A stretch of 64,000 bases of DNA from Pseudosulfitobacter sp. DSM 107133 (lineage in GTDB: Bacteria > Pseudomonadota > Alphaproteobacteria > Rhodobacterales > Rhodobacteraceae), in contig NZ_CP085154.1 of NCBI RefSeq assembly GCF_022788695.1, positions 434,001-498,000 of the forward strand, written 5' to 3'. The number at the start of each line of letters is the position of its first letter. Position 1 is the stretch's first letter. Of this stretch, positions 37,553 to 46,462 are shown in pieces. The notes beneath the pieces were generated by a model, which saw only the letters and a list, made by a program, of their open reading frames with translations, was not told where the DNA came from and searched no databases. A program made the translations under genes and the position numbers.

Positions 37553-38698
37553 GGCCGCGTGCCTCAGAATAGCCGCCTCTGACCCCGACAGATTGCGTCG
37601 CGCAAAGCGTCCGTAGATATGCGGGTCGTAGTCCAGATTGGGAAACCGGTCCAGCAACCGTTTGCGGTCACCCGAGGCCAGCGTGGTCAGCGCAGTATTG
37701 GCCGGATGAAAGCTTTCGGTTTCGACTCCGTTGGCCCACAGGATTTCGTGGCTGGGCAACATCAGATGCACATAGGTGACATTGGGCATCTGCAAATCCA
37801 CGGTGATCGTGCGCCCGTTTATCAGATCCTTGGCCGCGACCAGAACTTCACGCGTGTTGAACAGCGCCTGCGCCACGTCGCCCTTGACCAGCATCCGGTG
37901 CTCGGGCGAGACGAGCAGAGATTCATCGGGGCGTTCAACGCCCAGTGCGCCGGCGCGGATGCGGATCGGACGCATGTGCGGCATCGCAAACAGCCGTGCG
38001 CCGGTCATCGGGCGGCTGCCGACCCATTCGATGGGTTGCGCGCCGCTGTCCTTGGTCTGCACCAGATCGCCTTCGCGCAGATCCTCGATCAACCGCGCGC
38101 CATCCGGCGTTGTGATCCATGTGCCGGGGGTAAAGCAGATCACGCCGCCCGCATCGCGCCCCGTGGGGTTGCCGCGATTGGCGCCCAAGGTGTGATGCAC
38201 CACCCAAAGATCGCTGTTGCGCGGGGGGATGTCATTCAGGAACATCAGCAAGGGCTGCGTCCCGCGCCCCACTTCAATCAAGGTGACGGTGAACGTGCGT
38301 GCGCCATCCGTGACAACAAAACTGCTGTCCAGAAGCGGCGCTTCCTCGTCCCATTTCACCCGATCCGCTGGCGTGTAATCCAACGCTGCGCCCACCAGGC
38401 GATGCACCATGCGTGCCGCCCGCTTGCGCAGATTCTCTGAACCGTCCGCACCGTCCAGTCGCAAAATATCCGACGGCCCATCCACGCGCACGGGATCGCC
38501 ATACCATGACCACGCCGCCCCTACGTTGAGGGACTGCATCGGCGCGGCCTCAAGGCCGTCTATTTCTGTTTGCGACCAGGAGATGACAAACGTGCCACGA
38601 AAGCCCGTTCCCATTGCCTGCTTGCCTGCCTCTTCGTTTTTTATTGAGGTCAGGCTATCAAAACTGATTCCCTGCGCATAGGGGGTATTTTCGTGCAT
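37550..38698 (-). CDS. Hint-domain (Hint_2) protein
   Basis: 382-residue protein from ATG 38698 (MHENTPYAQGISFDSLTSIK). The N-terminal 200 residues are of unknown type. The Hint domain begins at GVICFTPGTWITTPDGARLIE, with the catalytic Cys of the CFTPG motif. It continues through VQTKDSGAQPIEWVGSRPM, SPEHRMLVKG and YVHLMLPSHEILWANGVETE (conserved His residues). This roseobacter-type Hint_2 module can in principle cleave its own N-terminal peptide bond. No export signal is evident. The stop overlaps a degenerate palindrome. Confidence 0.85.
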   Translation of the reverse strand: MHENTPYAQGISFDSLTSIKNEEAGKQAMGTGFRGTFVISWSQTEIDGLEAAPMQSLNVGAAWSWYGDPVRVDGPSDILRLDGADGSENLRKRAARMVHRLVGAALDYTPADRVKWDEEAPLLDSSFVVTDGARTFTVTLIEVGRGTQPLLMFLNDIPPRNSDLWVVHHTLGANRGNPTGRDAGGVICFTPGTWITTPDGARLIEDLREGDLVQTKDSGAQPIEWVGSRPMTGARLFAMPHMRPIRIRAGALGVERPDESLLVSPEHRMLVKGDVAQALFNTREVLVAAKDLINGRTITVDLQMPNVTYVHLMLPSHEILWANGVETESFHPANTALTTLASGDRKRLLDRFPNLDYDPHIYGRFARRNLSGSEAAILRHAA

Positions 38699-38726
38699 CC
38701 GCAAACTGTTGCAGGATGAACCTCAT

Positions 38727-39635
38727 TCAGAACCGGAACTGCGCGTGAAAACTGCCGATAAACTGGCCTTCGCCTTGCCCTTCGAATTCCTGCCCCAGAT
38801 AGCTGAGCCCGTAGAACACGCCGCCGCCGTTTTCGCCGCGCCATTCCACGCCGGCACGGGCGCGCAGCCGCGCATCGCGCAGGGCATAGCCGCGATCCCG
38901 GGGCAAAAACACGCTGTCGGCGACATGGGCCACATCGGCCCCCAGCACAAAACCAAGGCCGGCCGCGCCTCCGTCAATCGCGCGGTATTGTTGGCCGCTG
39001 ACCGGATCACGCACCATCAGCGCAGCGCTGTCCAGTCCGCCCCAATGCATGTCAAAACCGGCCCTGACCAGTGTCTCGGCCCCCGCGCGCCCTTCGACAA
39101 AGGGGCGCAGGGTGTGGCCGCCAAAATCATAGCTGCGCCCTGCTTCGACCACCAGCGTCGGATAAATCCCGTTGTCGATCTGTGCGCTGCGGGTGGCATC
39201 CGACACTTTGGGCCCGCCAAAAGCGTCGTGCAGTGCACCATGAAAGCTGTCCAGTCCGGTTGATGGTCCGACCACCACCAGGTCACCGCCCACCGACATA
39301 TCCAGCCCCTGCGCCTGAAAATGGCTGTGCACCCCAACCGACACGGCGCCCGCATAGGGCCGGTCAGAGGGCGCGGGTGTTTCCAGATTGTCGGGGGCGA
39401 TAATCTCGGCCCCCAGCCGCAATTCGATCAGCTGTCCAAAGCCGGTGGGCAGCGCGCCATCCCAACCCCGGCCCCAGACACGGGACGAGGCGACAGAGCC
39501 GGTGCGCCAGCGGTCCTGCCCGTCACCGATAAAGTCATTGGTCAGCAGATAGCCAAAGCCCAACCGCGTGAACTCTTGCGCCTGTGCGCCAAGGGGCAGC
39601 AGCGCGACCAGCGCTGCAAGTGCGTGTTTGAACAT
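38727..39635 (-). CDS. LpxR-like lipid A deacylase (DUF2219 family)
   Basis: Predicted outer-membrane beta-barrel of 302 residues with signal peptide MFKHALAALVALLPLGAQAQ. The family marks are LLTNDFIGDGQDRWRTGSVA near the N-terminus (equivalent to the NDxF..TDRxYTxG motif) and SDRPYAGAVSVGVHSHFQ near 90. The C-terminus is GSFHAQFRF, with the terminal Phe typical of outer-membrane proteins. LpxR removes the 3'-acyloxyacyl group of lipid A; whether this branch has that activity is not known. Start ATG at 39635. Confidence 0.82.
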   Translation of the reverse strand: MFKHALAALVALLPLGAQAQEFTRLGFGYLLTNDFIGDGQDRWRTGSVASSRVWGRGWDGALPTGFGQLIELRLGAEIIAPDNLETPAPSDRPYAGAVSVGVHSHFQAQGLDMSVGGDLVVVGPSTGLDSFHGALHDAFGGPKVSDATRSAQIDNGIYPTLVVEAGRSYDFGGHTLRPFVEGRAGAETLVRAGFDMHWGGLDSAALMVRDPVSGQQYRAIDGGAAGLGFVLGADVAHVADSVFLPRDRGYALRDARLRARAGVEWRGENGGGVFYGLSYLGQEFEGQGEGQFIGSFHAQFRF

Positions 39636-39862
39636 GGTTCTGTCCCGTCATCTGCGCCCCCACGGCTTGCTGGATATCTAATACATAGCCGCCAAAGGTG
39701 AAAACGCCCTTAGCGTTTTTTCCCTGCAACAGTCTGTATCCGTGTCCTGCGAGACGCAGCGCCGCAGAACCGCAGTGCGTCAAAGCCCTGCGTTCTGTGC
39801 GTTTTTGCGCAGGTCAAATCACCGTATACCCTGCCTATCTGATGTCGGGAAAGGAGACCGCC

Positions 39863-40429
39863 ATGACCGATCTCATCCCGATCCGCACCACTGATATGCC
39901 CGCTGAAATGGGCGTGCTGCTGCACGACTATCCCCGTGACGCCTGGGCGGCCAATCCGCATTTTGCCAAATCCACACGCCAGTGGATGCGCGCCCACGAA
40001 AAGTTTCGCGTGCTGGCGGACCATCTGCACGACCAGACCAAGGGCTTTCTGGACCGCAACCGCGATCCCGAAGACTTTGCCGACCATCTGGGCCGCTATG
40101 GCACGGCTTTGGTGCGCAATCTGCACGGGCACCACCACTTTGAGGACCGTGAGTTTTTCCCCGAACTCTCTGCCGCCGATCCGCGCTTTGATACGGGTCT
40201 GGAGATTCTGGAGAAAGACCACGAGGCGCTGGACCGCGTGCTGGACAATTTCAGCCGCACCGGCAGCCGTGTCATCAAACTGGTGCAACTGGACGAGGCC
40301 ACCGCACGCGAGGAAGCGGGGGAACTGGTGACGCAAACCGCCGCCATCCGCGCCTTTCTCGACCGCCATCTGGGCGACGAAGAAGATCTGGCCGTTCCCG
40401 TGATCCTGCATCACGCCTTGCGCGGATAA
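39863..40429 (+). CDS. Hemerythrin-domain protein
   Basis: Predicted cytoplasmic four-helix di-iron protein of 188 residues. ATG 39863 follows AAAGGAGACCGCC. Putative iron ligands are seen in WMRAHEKFRVLADHLHDQT (H), LHGHHHFEDREFFPEL (HHxxE), LEKDHEALDRVLD (H) and FLDRHLGDEEDLAVPVILHH (HxxxEE). Such proteins bind O2 or NO or repair Fe-S centres. The frame upstream to 39698 is non-conserved. Followed by a terminator. Confidence 0.88.
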   Translation: MTDLIPIRTTDMPAEMGVLLHDYPRDAWAANPHFAKSTRQWMRAHEKFRVLADHLHDQTKGFLDRNRDPEDFADHLGRYGTALVRNLHGHHHFEDREFFPELSAADPRFDTGLEILEKDHEALDRVLDNFSRTGSRVIKLVQLDEATAREEAGELVTQTAAIRAFLDRHLGDEEDLAVPVILHHALRG

Positions 40430-40455
40430 CAGGCAATCTGCCCAAAACCGGACCT

Positions 40456-40483
40456 CCCGGCGGCATCAATTCACGCCGCCGGG
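40456..40483 (+). terminator. Terminator-like hairpin after the hemerythrin gene
   Basis: 9-bp stem CCCGGCGGC (40456-40464) with GCCGCCGGG (40475-40483), then AAATTTCTGTTTT. Confidence 0.75.
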
Positions 40484-40519
40484 AAATTTCTGTTTTACTT
40501 CGCTTTCAAAATGTTTCAT

Positions 40520-40549
40520 TTGACGAACTAAATTTGTAGCCGCTATACG
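40520..40549 (+). promoter_or_regulatory. Promoter of the marR-RND operon
   Basis: TTGACG (40520-40525), 18-bp spacer, TATACG (40544-40549), about 43 bp upstream of the marR start. The surrounding AT-rich sequence is the likely place of autoregulation, but no clear palindrome was identified. Confidence 0.55.
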
Positions 40550-40591
40550 CTTGCAGCCCGAATCTGCTGTCGCGCACCGGAGACCGCCGAG

Positions 40592-41032
40592 ATGTCGAAC
40601 GAGATTTTCCTGATGAAAAGCATCAACGCCTTGAGCTCGGTCTTTGAGACGCGGGTTCAAAGCCTTGAACATGAACTGGACCTGTCGCGCCGCGAATTCC
40701 ACATCCTCATGCAGCTGACTGAAGCCAAACGCATGGGGGCGTTGGCCGAGGAGTTGCAGATTCTGCCGTCAACGCTGACGGCGATTGCCGACCGGCTTGA
40801 ACACGGCGGCCTGGTGTACCGCCTGCGCGACACGCAGGATCGCCGGGCGTGGCTGCTGGACGTGACCGACGCCGGGCGCGACTTGCAGATACATCTGGGT
40901 GAATTTGCTGCCCAGGAATTCCGCGAAGTGACCGGACTGAACAATCAGGAAATCGAGACCTTTGTCATGATGATGCAAAAAGTGATGAACAATATGACCT
41001 CTGACACCTGCTCTGAAGGGATGAAACCATGA
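40592..41032 (+). CDS. MarR-family regulator of the RND operon
   Basis: 146-residue winged-helix regulator, ATG 40592 (MSNEIFLMKSINALSSVFET). DNA-binding helices are in LSRREFHILMQLTEAKRMGALAEELQILPSTLTAIADRLEHGG; the wing is YRLRDTQDRRAWLLDVTDAG. Its stop overlaps the first adaptor start by four bases (41029-41032), so it is the first gene of the efflux operon. It probably represses the operon and is released by a drug-like ligand. Both are inferred from family behaviour. Confidence 0.87.
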   Translation: MSNEIFLMKSINALSSVFETRVQSLEHELDLSRREFHILMQLTEAKRMGALAEELQILPSTLTAIADRLEHGGLVYRLRDTQDRRAWLLDVTDAGRDLQIHLGEFAAQEFREVTGLNNQEIETFVMMMQKVMNNMTSDTCSEGMKP

Positions 41033-42114
41033 CACTGCGGGTCTTTGGGGGCCGCCAAGCCCTGCAAACCTTGTCTTTCTGGGCAGCTCTGACGCTGGCC
41101 GCCACAGGCGCAGTCGCGGAAGAGCCGCTGGCGGTCGAGATTGTCACCACCACACGCAGCGCGCAAACGCTGACCTATTCGCTGACCGGCGAGGTGGTCG
41201 CCCGCGACACGCTGCGCGCGTCGTTCCCGTCGGGGGGCCGCATTGCCAAGCTACAGGCCGAGGAAGGCGACAAGGTGAAACAGGGGGCCGTTCTGGCGCA
41301 GATGGACAGCGTGCAGCAGGTGCAGGCGCTGCGCGCCGCGCAGGCGGGGCTGTCCACCGCCCAGGCCAACCACACACAGGCCATCGAAGATCTTGACCGT
41401 CAGGATGCGCTGCTGGAACGCGGTGCCACCACACGGATCAGCCGCGACAGCGCCGAAGACGCTTTGCGCATCACCGAAGGTGCGCTGACGCAGGCCAATG
41501 CCGATCTGGAACGCGCGCAACGGGCGCTGGATGACACCACCCTTGCCGCCCCGACGGACGCAACCGTGATCGAGCGGCTGGCCGAACCCGGTCAGGTTGT
41601 CGGCGCCGCACAGCCGGTTCTGGAGCTGGCTCTGGGCAGCCAGATCGACGCGATCTTTGATATGCCCGAAGTGTTGATGTCCACGCCGCGACTTGTCGAC
41701 GAGATCGACCTTGCCCTGATCGACCGGCCCAACGTCCATTTCAGCGGCACCGTGCGCGAGGTCTCTCCGCTGGTGGACGCCGGGGCGGGCACAGTTGCGG
41801 TCAAGATCACGATAGAGGACACCGCCCCCAATATCACTTACGGCGACGCCATTCGCGGCACGGTAACTGTCACGGATCAACCCCGCATCGCCGTGCCCTA
41901 TACCGCGATGTCGGCCACGGCCGCGGGGCCTGCGGTCTGGGTTGTGAACCCTGACACGATGGCGGTGTCGCTGCGTCCCATCACCGTCGAACGCTATCAG
42001 ACCGGCTGGATCATACTGTCGGGCGGATTGGACGAAAACGAAGAGGTCGTCACACGCGGGGCGCAACTGCTTTACCCCGGCCGCATTGTACGTGCCGCAG
42101 GAGACAGCCAATGA
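41029..42114 (+). CDS. RND efflux periplasmic adaptor subunit 1
   Basis: Membrane-fusion protein of 361 residues, linking the inner-membrane pump to an outer-membrane channel. It has an N-terminal signal region (FWAALTLAATGAVAEEPLAV). The barrel-sandwich/lipoyl half is SFPSGGRIAKLQAEEGDKVKQG..LAQMD. A coiled-coil hairpin spans about 100-170. The second lipoyl half is TLAAPTDATVIERLAEPGQVV, followed by beta-barrel and membrane-proximal domains. It has no lipobox. Translationally coupled to marR and to the second adaptor. Confidence 0.88.
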   Translation: MTLRVFGGRQALQTLSFWAALTLAATGAVAEEPLAVEIVTTTRSAQTLTYSLTGEVVARDTLRASFPSGGRIAKLQAEEGDKVKQGAVLAQMDSVQQVQALRAAQAGLSTAQANHTQAIEDLDRQDALLERGATTRISRDSAEDALRITEGALTQANADLERAQRALDDTTLAAPTDATVIERLAEPGQVVGAAQPVLELALGSQIDAIFDMPEVLMSTPRLVDEIDLALIDRPNVHFSGTVREVSPLVDAGAGTVAVKITIEDTAPNITYGDAIRGTVTVTDQPRIAVPYTAMSATAAGPAVWVVNPDTMAVSLRPITVERYQTGWIILSGGLDENEEVVTRGAQLLYPGRIVRAAGDSQ

Positions 42115-43205
42115 AATCGCTCCCTGAACTGACACTTGTCCTGACCTTGCTGGCCGCGCTCGTTACACCGGCCCTTGCCAGCGACGACGCAACGCCCGCG
42201 CCGGACACTCCGCGCCCCGTGGTTTCCGAAATCGTGGACGCGCACGCAAGCTATCGCAGCCGCTTTGTCGGGATTGTCGGCGCGCGCACCGAAACCGATC
42301 TGGGCTTTTTGCTGGCGGGCACCCTTGCCGAACGCCCCGTGGAAACCGGCGACCTGGTGCAGAAAGGGGCCGTTCTGGCCCGCCTTGATCCCGAAGATCT
42401 GGACGCAGACGTGCGCGCCGCCGAAGCGGGTGTTCAGGTGGCCATGGCGCAGTTGCGCGCCGCGCGCGACGCTGAAAACCGCGCGCGCGAACTGCTGAGC
42501 CGTGGCACGGACAGCGCCACCCGTCTGGAAGACGCGGAACGCGCCCTGACCGGGGCCATTGCCACGGTTGAACAGTCCCGCGCCGCCCTTGCCCAGGCGC
42601 GCGACATGCGCAGCTTTGCCACGCTGACCGCGCCGCAGGACGGGGTGATTATTGAAACCGATGTGGAAGCAGGGGCTTCGGTCAGCGCGGGCCAGCGCGT
42701 CGTGGTGCTGGCAAGCACGGATATGCGCGAAATCACGCTGGACGTGACCGAGCGCGACGCGGCCGCGTTGAATGTGGGCCTGCTGTTCGATGTGACGCTG
42801 GCCGCCAACACCGACGTGACCGCACAGGCCGCGCTGCGGCGCATTGATCCGGTGGCCGCCACATCGACCCGCACGCGGCGCGTTCACCTGACCCTGCAAG
42901 ACCCGCCAGACGGCTTTCGTCTGGGCGCGCTGGTGCGCGTCTCTCCGGCCACCACGGCCGCGCTGGACATCACACTGGACCACAGCGCCGTTCTTGACCC
43001 CGAAGGCAGCCCCGCCGTCTGGATGGTCAGCCGCAGCGCGGATGGCGCGACAGGCACTGTCCATCGCACGCCGGTCGGTCTGGGCAGGCGCTTTGGCCCG
43101 CGCGTGCGCATCACCAGCGGCATCTCAGCCGGTGACGAAGTTGTCACCAAAGGTATCCATTCTCTAGAGGAGGGCCAGACTGTCGGCCCAGGCGTGTCCC
43201 AATGA
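42111..43205 (+). CDS. RND efflux periplasmic adaptor subunit 2
   Basis: A second, distinct adaptor of 364 residues immediately after the first, overlapping it by four bases. Signal peptide MKSLPELTLVLTLLAALVTPALA. The lipoyl halves are DLGFLLAGTLAERPVETGDLVQKG..LARLDPEDLD and FATLTAPQDGVIIETDVEAGASVSAG, with a helical hairpin (about 95-160) between them. Two adaptors for one pump suggest a hetero-oligomeric adaptor ring, as proposed for a few RND systems. Stop overlaps the pump start. Confidence 0.88.
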   Translation: MKSLPELTLVLTLLAALVTPALASDDATPAPDTPRPVVSEIVDAHASYRSRFVGIVGARTETDLGFLLAGTLAERPVETGDLVQKGAVLARLDPEDLDADVRAAEAGVQVAMAQLRAARDAENRARELLSRGTDSATRLEDAERALTGAIATVEQSRAALAQARDMRSFATLTAPQDGVIIETDVEAGASVSAGQRVVVLASTDMREITLDVTERDAAALNVGLLFDVTLAANTDVTAQAALRRIDPVAATSTRTRRVHLTLQDPPDGFRLGALVRVSPATTAALDITLDHSAVLDPEGSPAVWMVSRSADGATGTVHRTPVGLGRRFGPRVRITSGISAGDEVVTKGIHSLEEGQTVGPGVSQ

Positions 43206-46200
43206 ACCGTTTCAACCTGTCCGACTGGGCGCTGCAACACCGGTCTTTCGTGTGGTTCCTGATGATCGTGTCGATCGTTGCAGGGGCGCTGGCCTATAGC
43301 ACCATCGGGCGCGAGGAAGACCCCAACTTTGCGATCAAGACCATGGTGATCTCCTCAGCGTTGCCCGGCGCGGATGTTGAAGAAATGCGCATGCAGGTCA
43401 CCGACCGGATCGAGAAAAAGCTGGAAGACCTGCCTGAACTGGATTTCACCCGCTCGGTCACGCGCCCCGGCCAGACCGTTGTCTATGTCAATCTGCTGGA
43501 CACCGTGCGCGGCGACAAGCTGCGCCAGACCTGGCAAAAAGTCCGCAACATGATGAACGACATTCGCGGCGATTTCCCGGACGGGTTTTCCGGGTTTCAG
43601 TTCAATGACGACTTTGGCGATGTCTTTGGCAACCTCTACGCCTTTACCTCGGACGGGTTCAGCCCGCGCGAGGTGCGTGACTATGTCGAACAGACCCGCC
43701 GCGCGATTCAACAGCTGGACGATTCCGGCAAGATCGAGATTTTCGGCACCCGCGATGAAGTGGTCTATATGGAATATTCCACCGAACGGCTGGCGGCCCT
43801 GGGGCTGAACCAGCAGGCGGTACAGGCGACACTGGCCGCCCAGAACGCGATTGTGCCCAGCGGTGTGATCGACGCAGGCCCCGAACGGGTTCTGGTGCGG
43901 ATCGGCGGGCAGTTTACCGATGCTGCAAGCCTTCAGGACATCAACCTGCGGGTCGACGGGCGGTTTTTCCGGCTGACCGACGTGGCCGACATTCACCGTG
44001 GTTACGAGGACCCGCCGTCGGAACTGTTCCATTACAACGGCCAGGAGGCCATTGGCCTTGCCGTTGGGATGCGCTCGGGGGCCAATATCGTCGATTTTGG
44101 CACGGAGCTGGACAAGGTCATTGCTCAGGCACAGGCTGATCTGCCCGTGGGCATCCAGATCCAGCAGGTCGCGGACCAGCCGCATGTGGTGGAGGAGGCC
44201 GTGGGCCATTTCATTCAGGCGCTGGTCGAGGCCGTGCTGATTGTTCTGGCTGTCAGCTTTGTCAGCCTGGGGATGCGCGCAGGCTTTGTGGTGGCGCTGA
44301 CGATCCCGCTGGTGCTGGCGATCACCTTTGTGATCCTGAACTATCTGGATTTCACCCTGCAACGGATTTCGCTGGGGGCGCTGATTATCGCGCTGGGGCT
44401 GTTGGTGGATGATGCGATGATTGCCATCGAAACCATGATCTCGCGGCTGGAGCGGGGCGAAAGCCTGACCAAATCCGCCTCTTACGCGTGGACCTCGATT
44501 GCCTTTCCGATGCTGTCGGGCACGCTGGTGACGGTGGTGGGCTTTATCCCGATCGGGTTGAATTCGTCTTCGGCGGGGGAATTCACCTTTTCCCTGTTCG
44601 TCGTCATTGCGGTGTCGTTGCTGGTCAGCTGGATCGTCGCGGTTCTGTTTGCGCCCTTGTTGGGGGTCACTTTCCTGCCCGCAAAGTGGAAGCATCACAC
44701 AGGTGAACCGGGGCGCGTGCGCGGGGCTTTCCACCGCATCCTGCGGGGGGCCATGCGGTTTCGCTGGGTGACAATTGCGACCACTGTCGTTGTCTTTGGT
44801 ATTTCGGTCTGGGGGCTGGGTTCGGTTGAAAACCAGTTCTTCCCCAGCTCGGACCGCCCCGAGCTGATCGTTGACATGACCCTGCCACAGAACGCGTCGA
44901 TTTCCGAGACACAGGCGCAGGTCGAAAAGATGGAAAACCACCTGCAAGGCAACGAGAACATATTGTTCCATTCGTCCTATGTCGGACGCAGCGCCCCGCG
45001 CTTTATTCTGGCCTATGACGTGCTGACGCCCAGCCCGAACACCGCGCAGATCGTGATACAGACGCCATCGGTTGCAGCGCGCAATGCGTTGCGCGACGAT
45101 ATCGAAACCTATGCCGCCGACGCCTTTCCCGGCACCGATATCTTTGTGAAACTGCTGGAAGTCGGCCCGCCCGTTGGCCGCCCTGTGCAATACCGGATCA
45201 GCGGCCCCGAGAGCGACCGCGTGCGTGATCTGGCACGCGGGCTGGCGGCTTTGGTCGCCTCGGACCCGCGCACCAAAAGCACCGTGATGGACTGGAACGA
45301 ACCGTCGCGGGTGGTGCGGGTGAACCTGTTGCAGGACAAGGCGCGCCAGCTTGGCCTGTCCTCCTCGGACATCGCCAATGCCCTGAACGCGGTCTATGTC
45401 GGCGCGCGGGTCACGCAATTGCGGGATGCGGCCTATCTGATCGACATCGTGGCGCGTGGTGATGACACGGCGCGCCAGTCGGTCGAGGCGTTGGAGGAAT
45501 TGCAGCTGAACCTCTCGGACGGTGTCACGATCCCGCTGCAATCGGTTGCCACCTTTGAATACGACACCGAACAGCCGGTCTTGTACCAGCGTGGCCGTAT
45601 GCCCACCGTGACGGTGATGGCGGCAATTGCCACCGACGATCAACCGGCAACCGCGGTCAACGATCTGGCCGACAAGGTCGCGGCCTTTCGTGCCGATCTG
45701 CCGCTGGGTTACAAGGTGGTTGTGGGCGGGTCGGTTGAATCCAGCGCCGAAAGCCAGGGGCCGATCGCGTCGGTCATGCCGTTGATGATGTTGCTGATGC
45801 TGGTTCTGATCATGATCCAGATGCAAAGCTTCCGCCTCGGCTTTGTCGTGCTGTGCGCCGCGCCGCTGGGGCTGATCGGTGTGGTGGCGGCACTGTTGCT
45901 GTCGGGGGCGCCTCTGGGGTTTGTGGCGATCCTGGGCGTTCTGGCGTTGGTCGGCATCCTGATCCGCAACTCGATCATTCTGGTCCACGAGATCGAAGTG
46001 CTGCGCGAAAAGGGCCGCACGGCGTGGGCTGCGGTGTTCGAGGCCAGCGACAGCCGGGCGCGTCCGATCCTGCTGACGGCGGCGGCGGCGAGCCTTGCGC
46101 TGATCCCGATCTCGCGCCAGATTTTCTGGGGGCCGATGGCCTTTGCGATGATGGGCGGGATCATTGTCGGCACGATTGTGACGCTGCTGTTTGTGCCTGC

Positions 46201-46255
46201 GCTGTATCTGGCCGTGTTCAATGTGAAGCCGGACGGGGAGGATGGCGCGGCGTGA
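43202..46255 (+). CDS. RND-family efflux pump, inner-membrane permease
   Basis: 1,017-residue proton-driven transporter (AcrB/HAE1-like). TM1 lies near 15-35, followed by TIGREEDPNFAIKTMVI, typical of the branch. The periplasmic porter loops contain DFTRSVTRPGQTVVYVNL. TM4 carries the Asp-Asp proton relay in LGLLVDDAMIAIETM (about 405), and GFIPIGLNSSSAGEF follows. The second half repeats the fold, with ILGVLALVGILIRNSIILVHEIEVLREKG. No outer-membrane factor gene follows, so it must use one encoded elsewhere. The next element is an IS. Confidence 0.93.
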   Translation: MNRFNLSDWALQHRSFVWFLMIVSIVAGALAYSTIGREEDPNFAIKTMVISSALPGADVEEMRMQVTDRIEKKLEDLPELDFTRSVTRPGQTVVYVNLLDTVRGDKLRQTWQKVRNMMNDIRGDFPDGFSGFQFNDDFGDVFGNLYAFTSDGFSPREVRDYVEQTRRAIQQLDDSGKIEIFGTRDEVVYMEYSTERLAALGLNQQAVQATLAAQNAIVPSGVIDAGPERVLVRIGGQFTDAASLQDINLRVDGRFFRLTDVADIHRGYEDPPSELFHYNGQEAIGLAVGMRSGANIVDFGTELDKVIAQAQADLPVGIQIQQVADQPHVVEEAVGHFIQALVEAVLIVLAVSFVSLGMRAGFVVALTIPLVLAITFVILNYLDFTLQRISLGALIIALGLLVDDAMIAIETMISRLERGESLTKSASYAWTSIAFPMLSGTLVTVVGFIPIGLNSSSAGEFTFSLFVVIAVSLLVSWIVAVLFAPLLGVTFLPAKWKHHTGEPGRVRGAFHRILRGAMRFRWVTIATTVVVFGISVWGLGSVENQFFPSSDRPELIVDMTLPQNASISETQAQVEKMENHLQGNENILFHSSYVGRSAPRFILAYDVLTPSPNTAQIVIQTPSVAARNALRDDIETYAADAFPGTDIFVKLLEVGPPVGRPVQYRISGPESDRVRDLARGLAALVASDPRTKSTVMDWNEPSRVVRVNLLQDKARQLGLSSSDIANALNAVYVGARVTQLRDAAYLIDIVARGDDTARQSVEALEELQLNLSDGVTIPLQSVATFEYDTEQPVLYQRGRMPTVTVMAAIATDDQPATAVNDLADKVAAFRADLPLGYKVVVGGSVESSAESQGPIASVMPLMMLLMLVLIMIQMQSFRLGFVVLCAAPLGLIGVVAALLLSGAPLGFVAILGVLALVGILIRNSIILVHEIEVLREKGRTAWAAVFEASDSRARPILLTAAAASLALIPISRQIFWGPMAFAMMGGIIVGTIVTLLFVPALYLAVFNVKPDGEDGAA

Positions 46256-46264
46256 TTTTCGGCG

Positions 46265-46308
46265 TCAGATGGCTTTGGTCTTTGGGTTGGTAAATGACCC
46301 TTGGTGGG
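46265..46308 (+). repeat. Repeat A, copy 3, left half (split by the IS)
   Basis: TCAGATGGCTTTGGTCTTTG..GGTAAATGACCCTTGGTGGG, nine bases after the RND stop. It matches the left part of repeat A; the right half is at 47870. Confidence 0.72.
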
Positions 46309-46315
46309 AAAGATG

Positions 46316-46327
46316 CCGTAATGGGGC
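46316..46327. repeat. Left sub-terminal inverted repeat, IS copy 2
   Basis: CCGTAATGGGGC, pairing with 47855-47866. Confidence 0.85.
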
Positions 46328-46462
46328 TTTCGGCGAATCGAGCACGTTTCGCTTGTTTGTCAGCATGATCTGAAGTGCCGTTGCCCTTGATGCGCCTGCA
46401 GCGCGTCTACGAGGTCGTATGTTTCCATGCGCCTCAATTCCTAAGAATAGAAGGGCAACGAC

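Noticed and set aside
37031..37572. Open frames of 128 and 99 codons upstream of the Hint gene
   Set aside because: They cross three hairpins and the inverted copy of repeat B; this is non-coding structure.
43355..45988. 877-residue open frame antisense to the RND pump
   Set aside because: Gln/His/Arg-rich shadow of a strongly biased gene, with no motif or ribosome-binding site.
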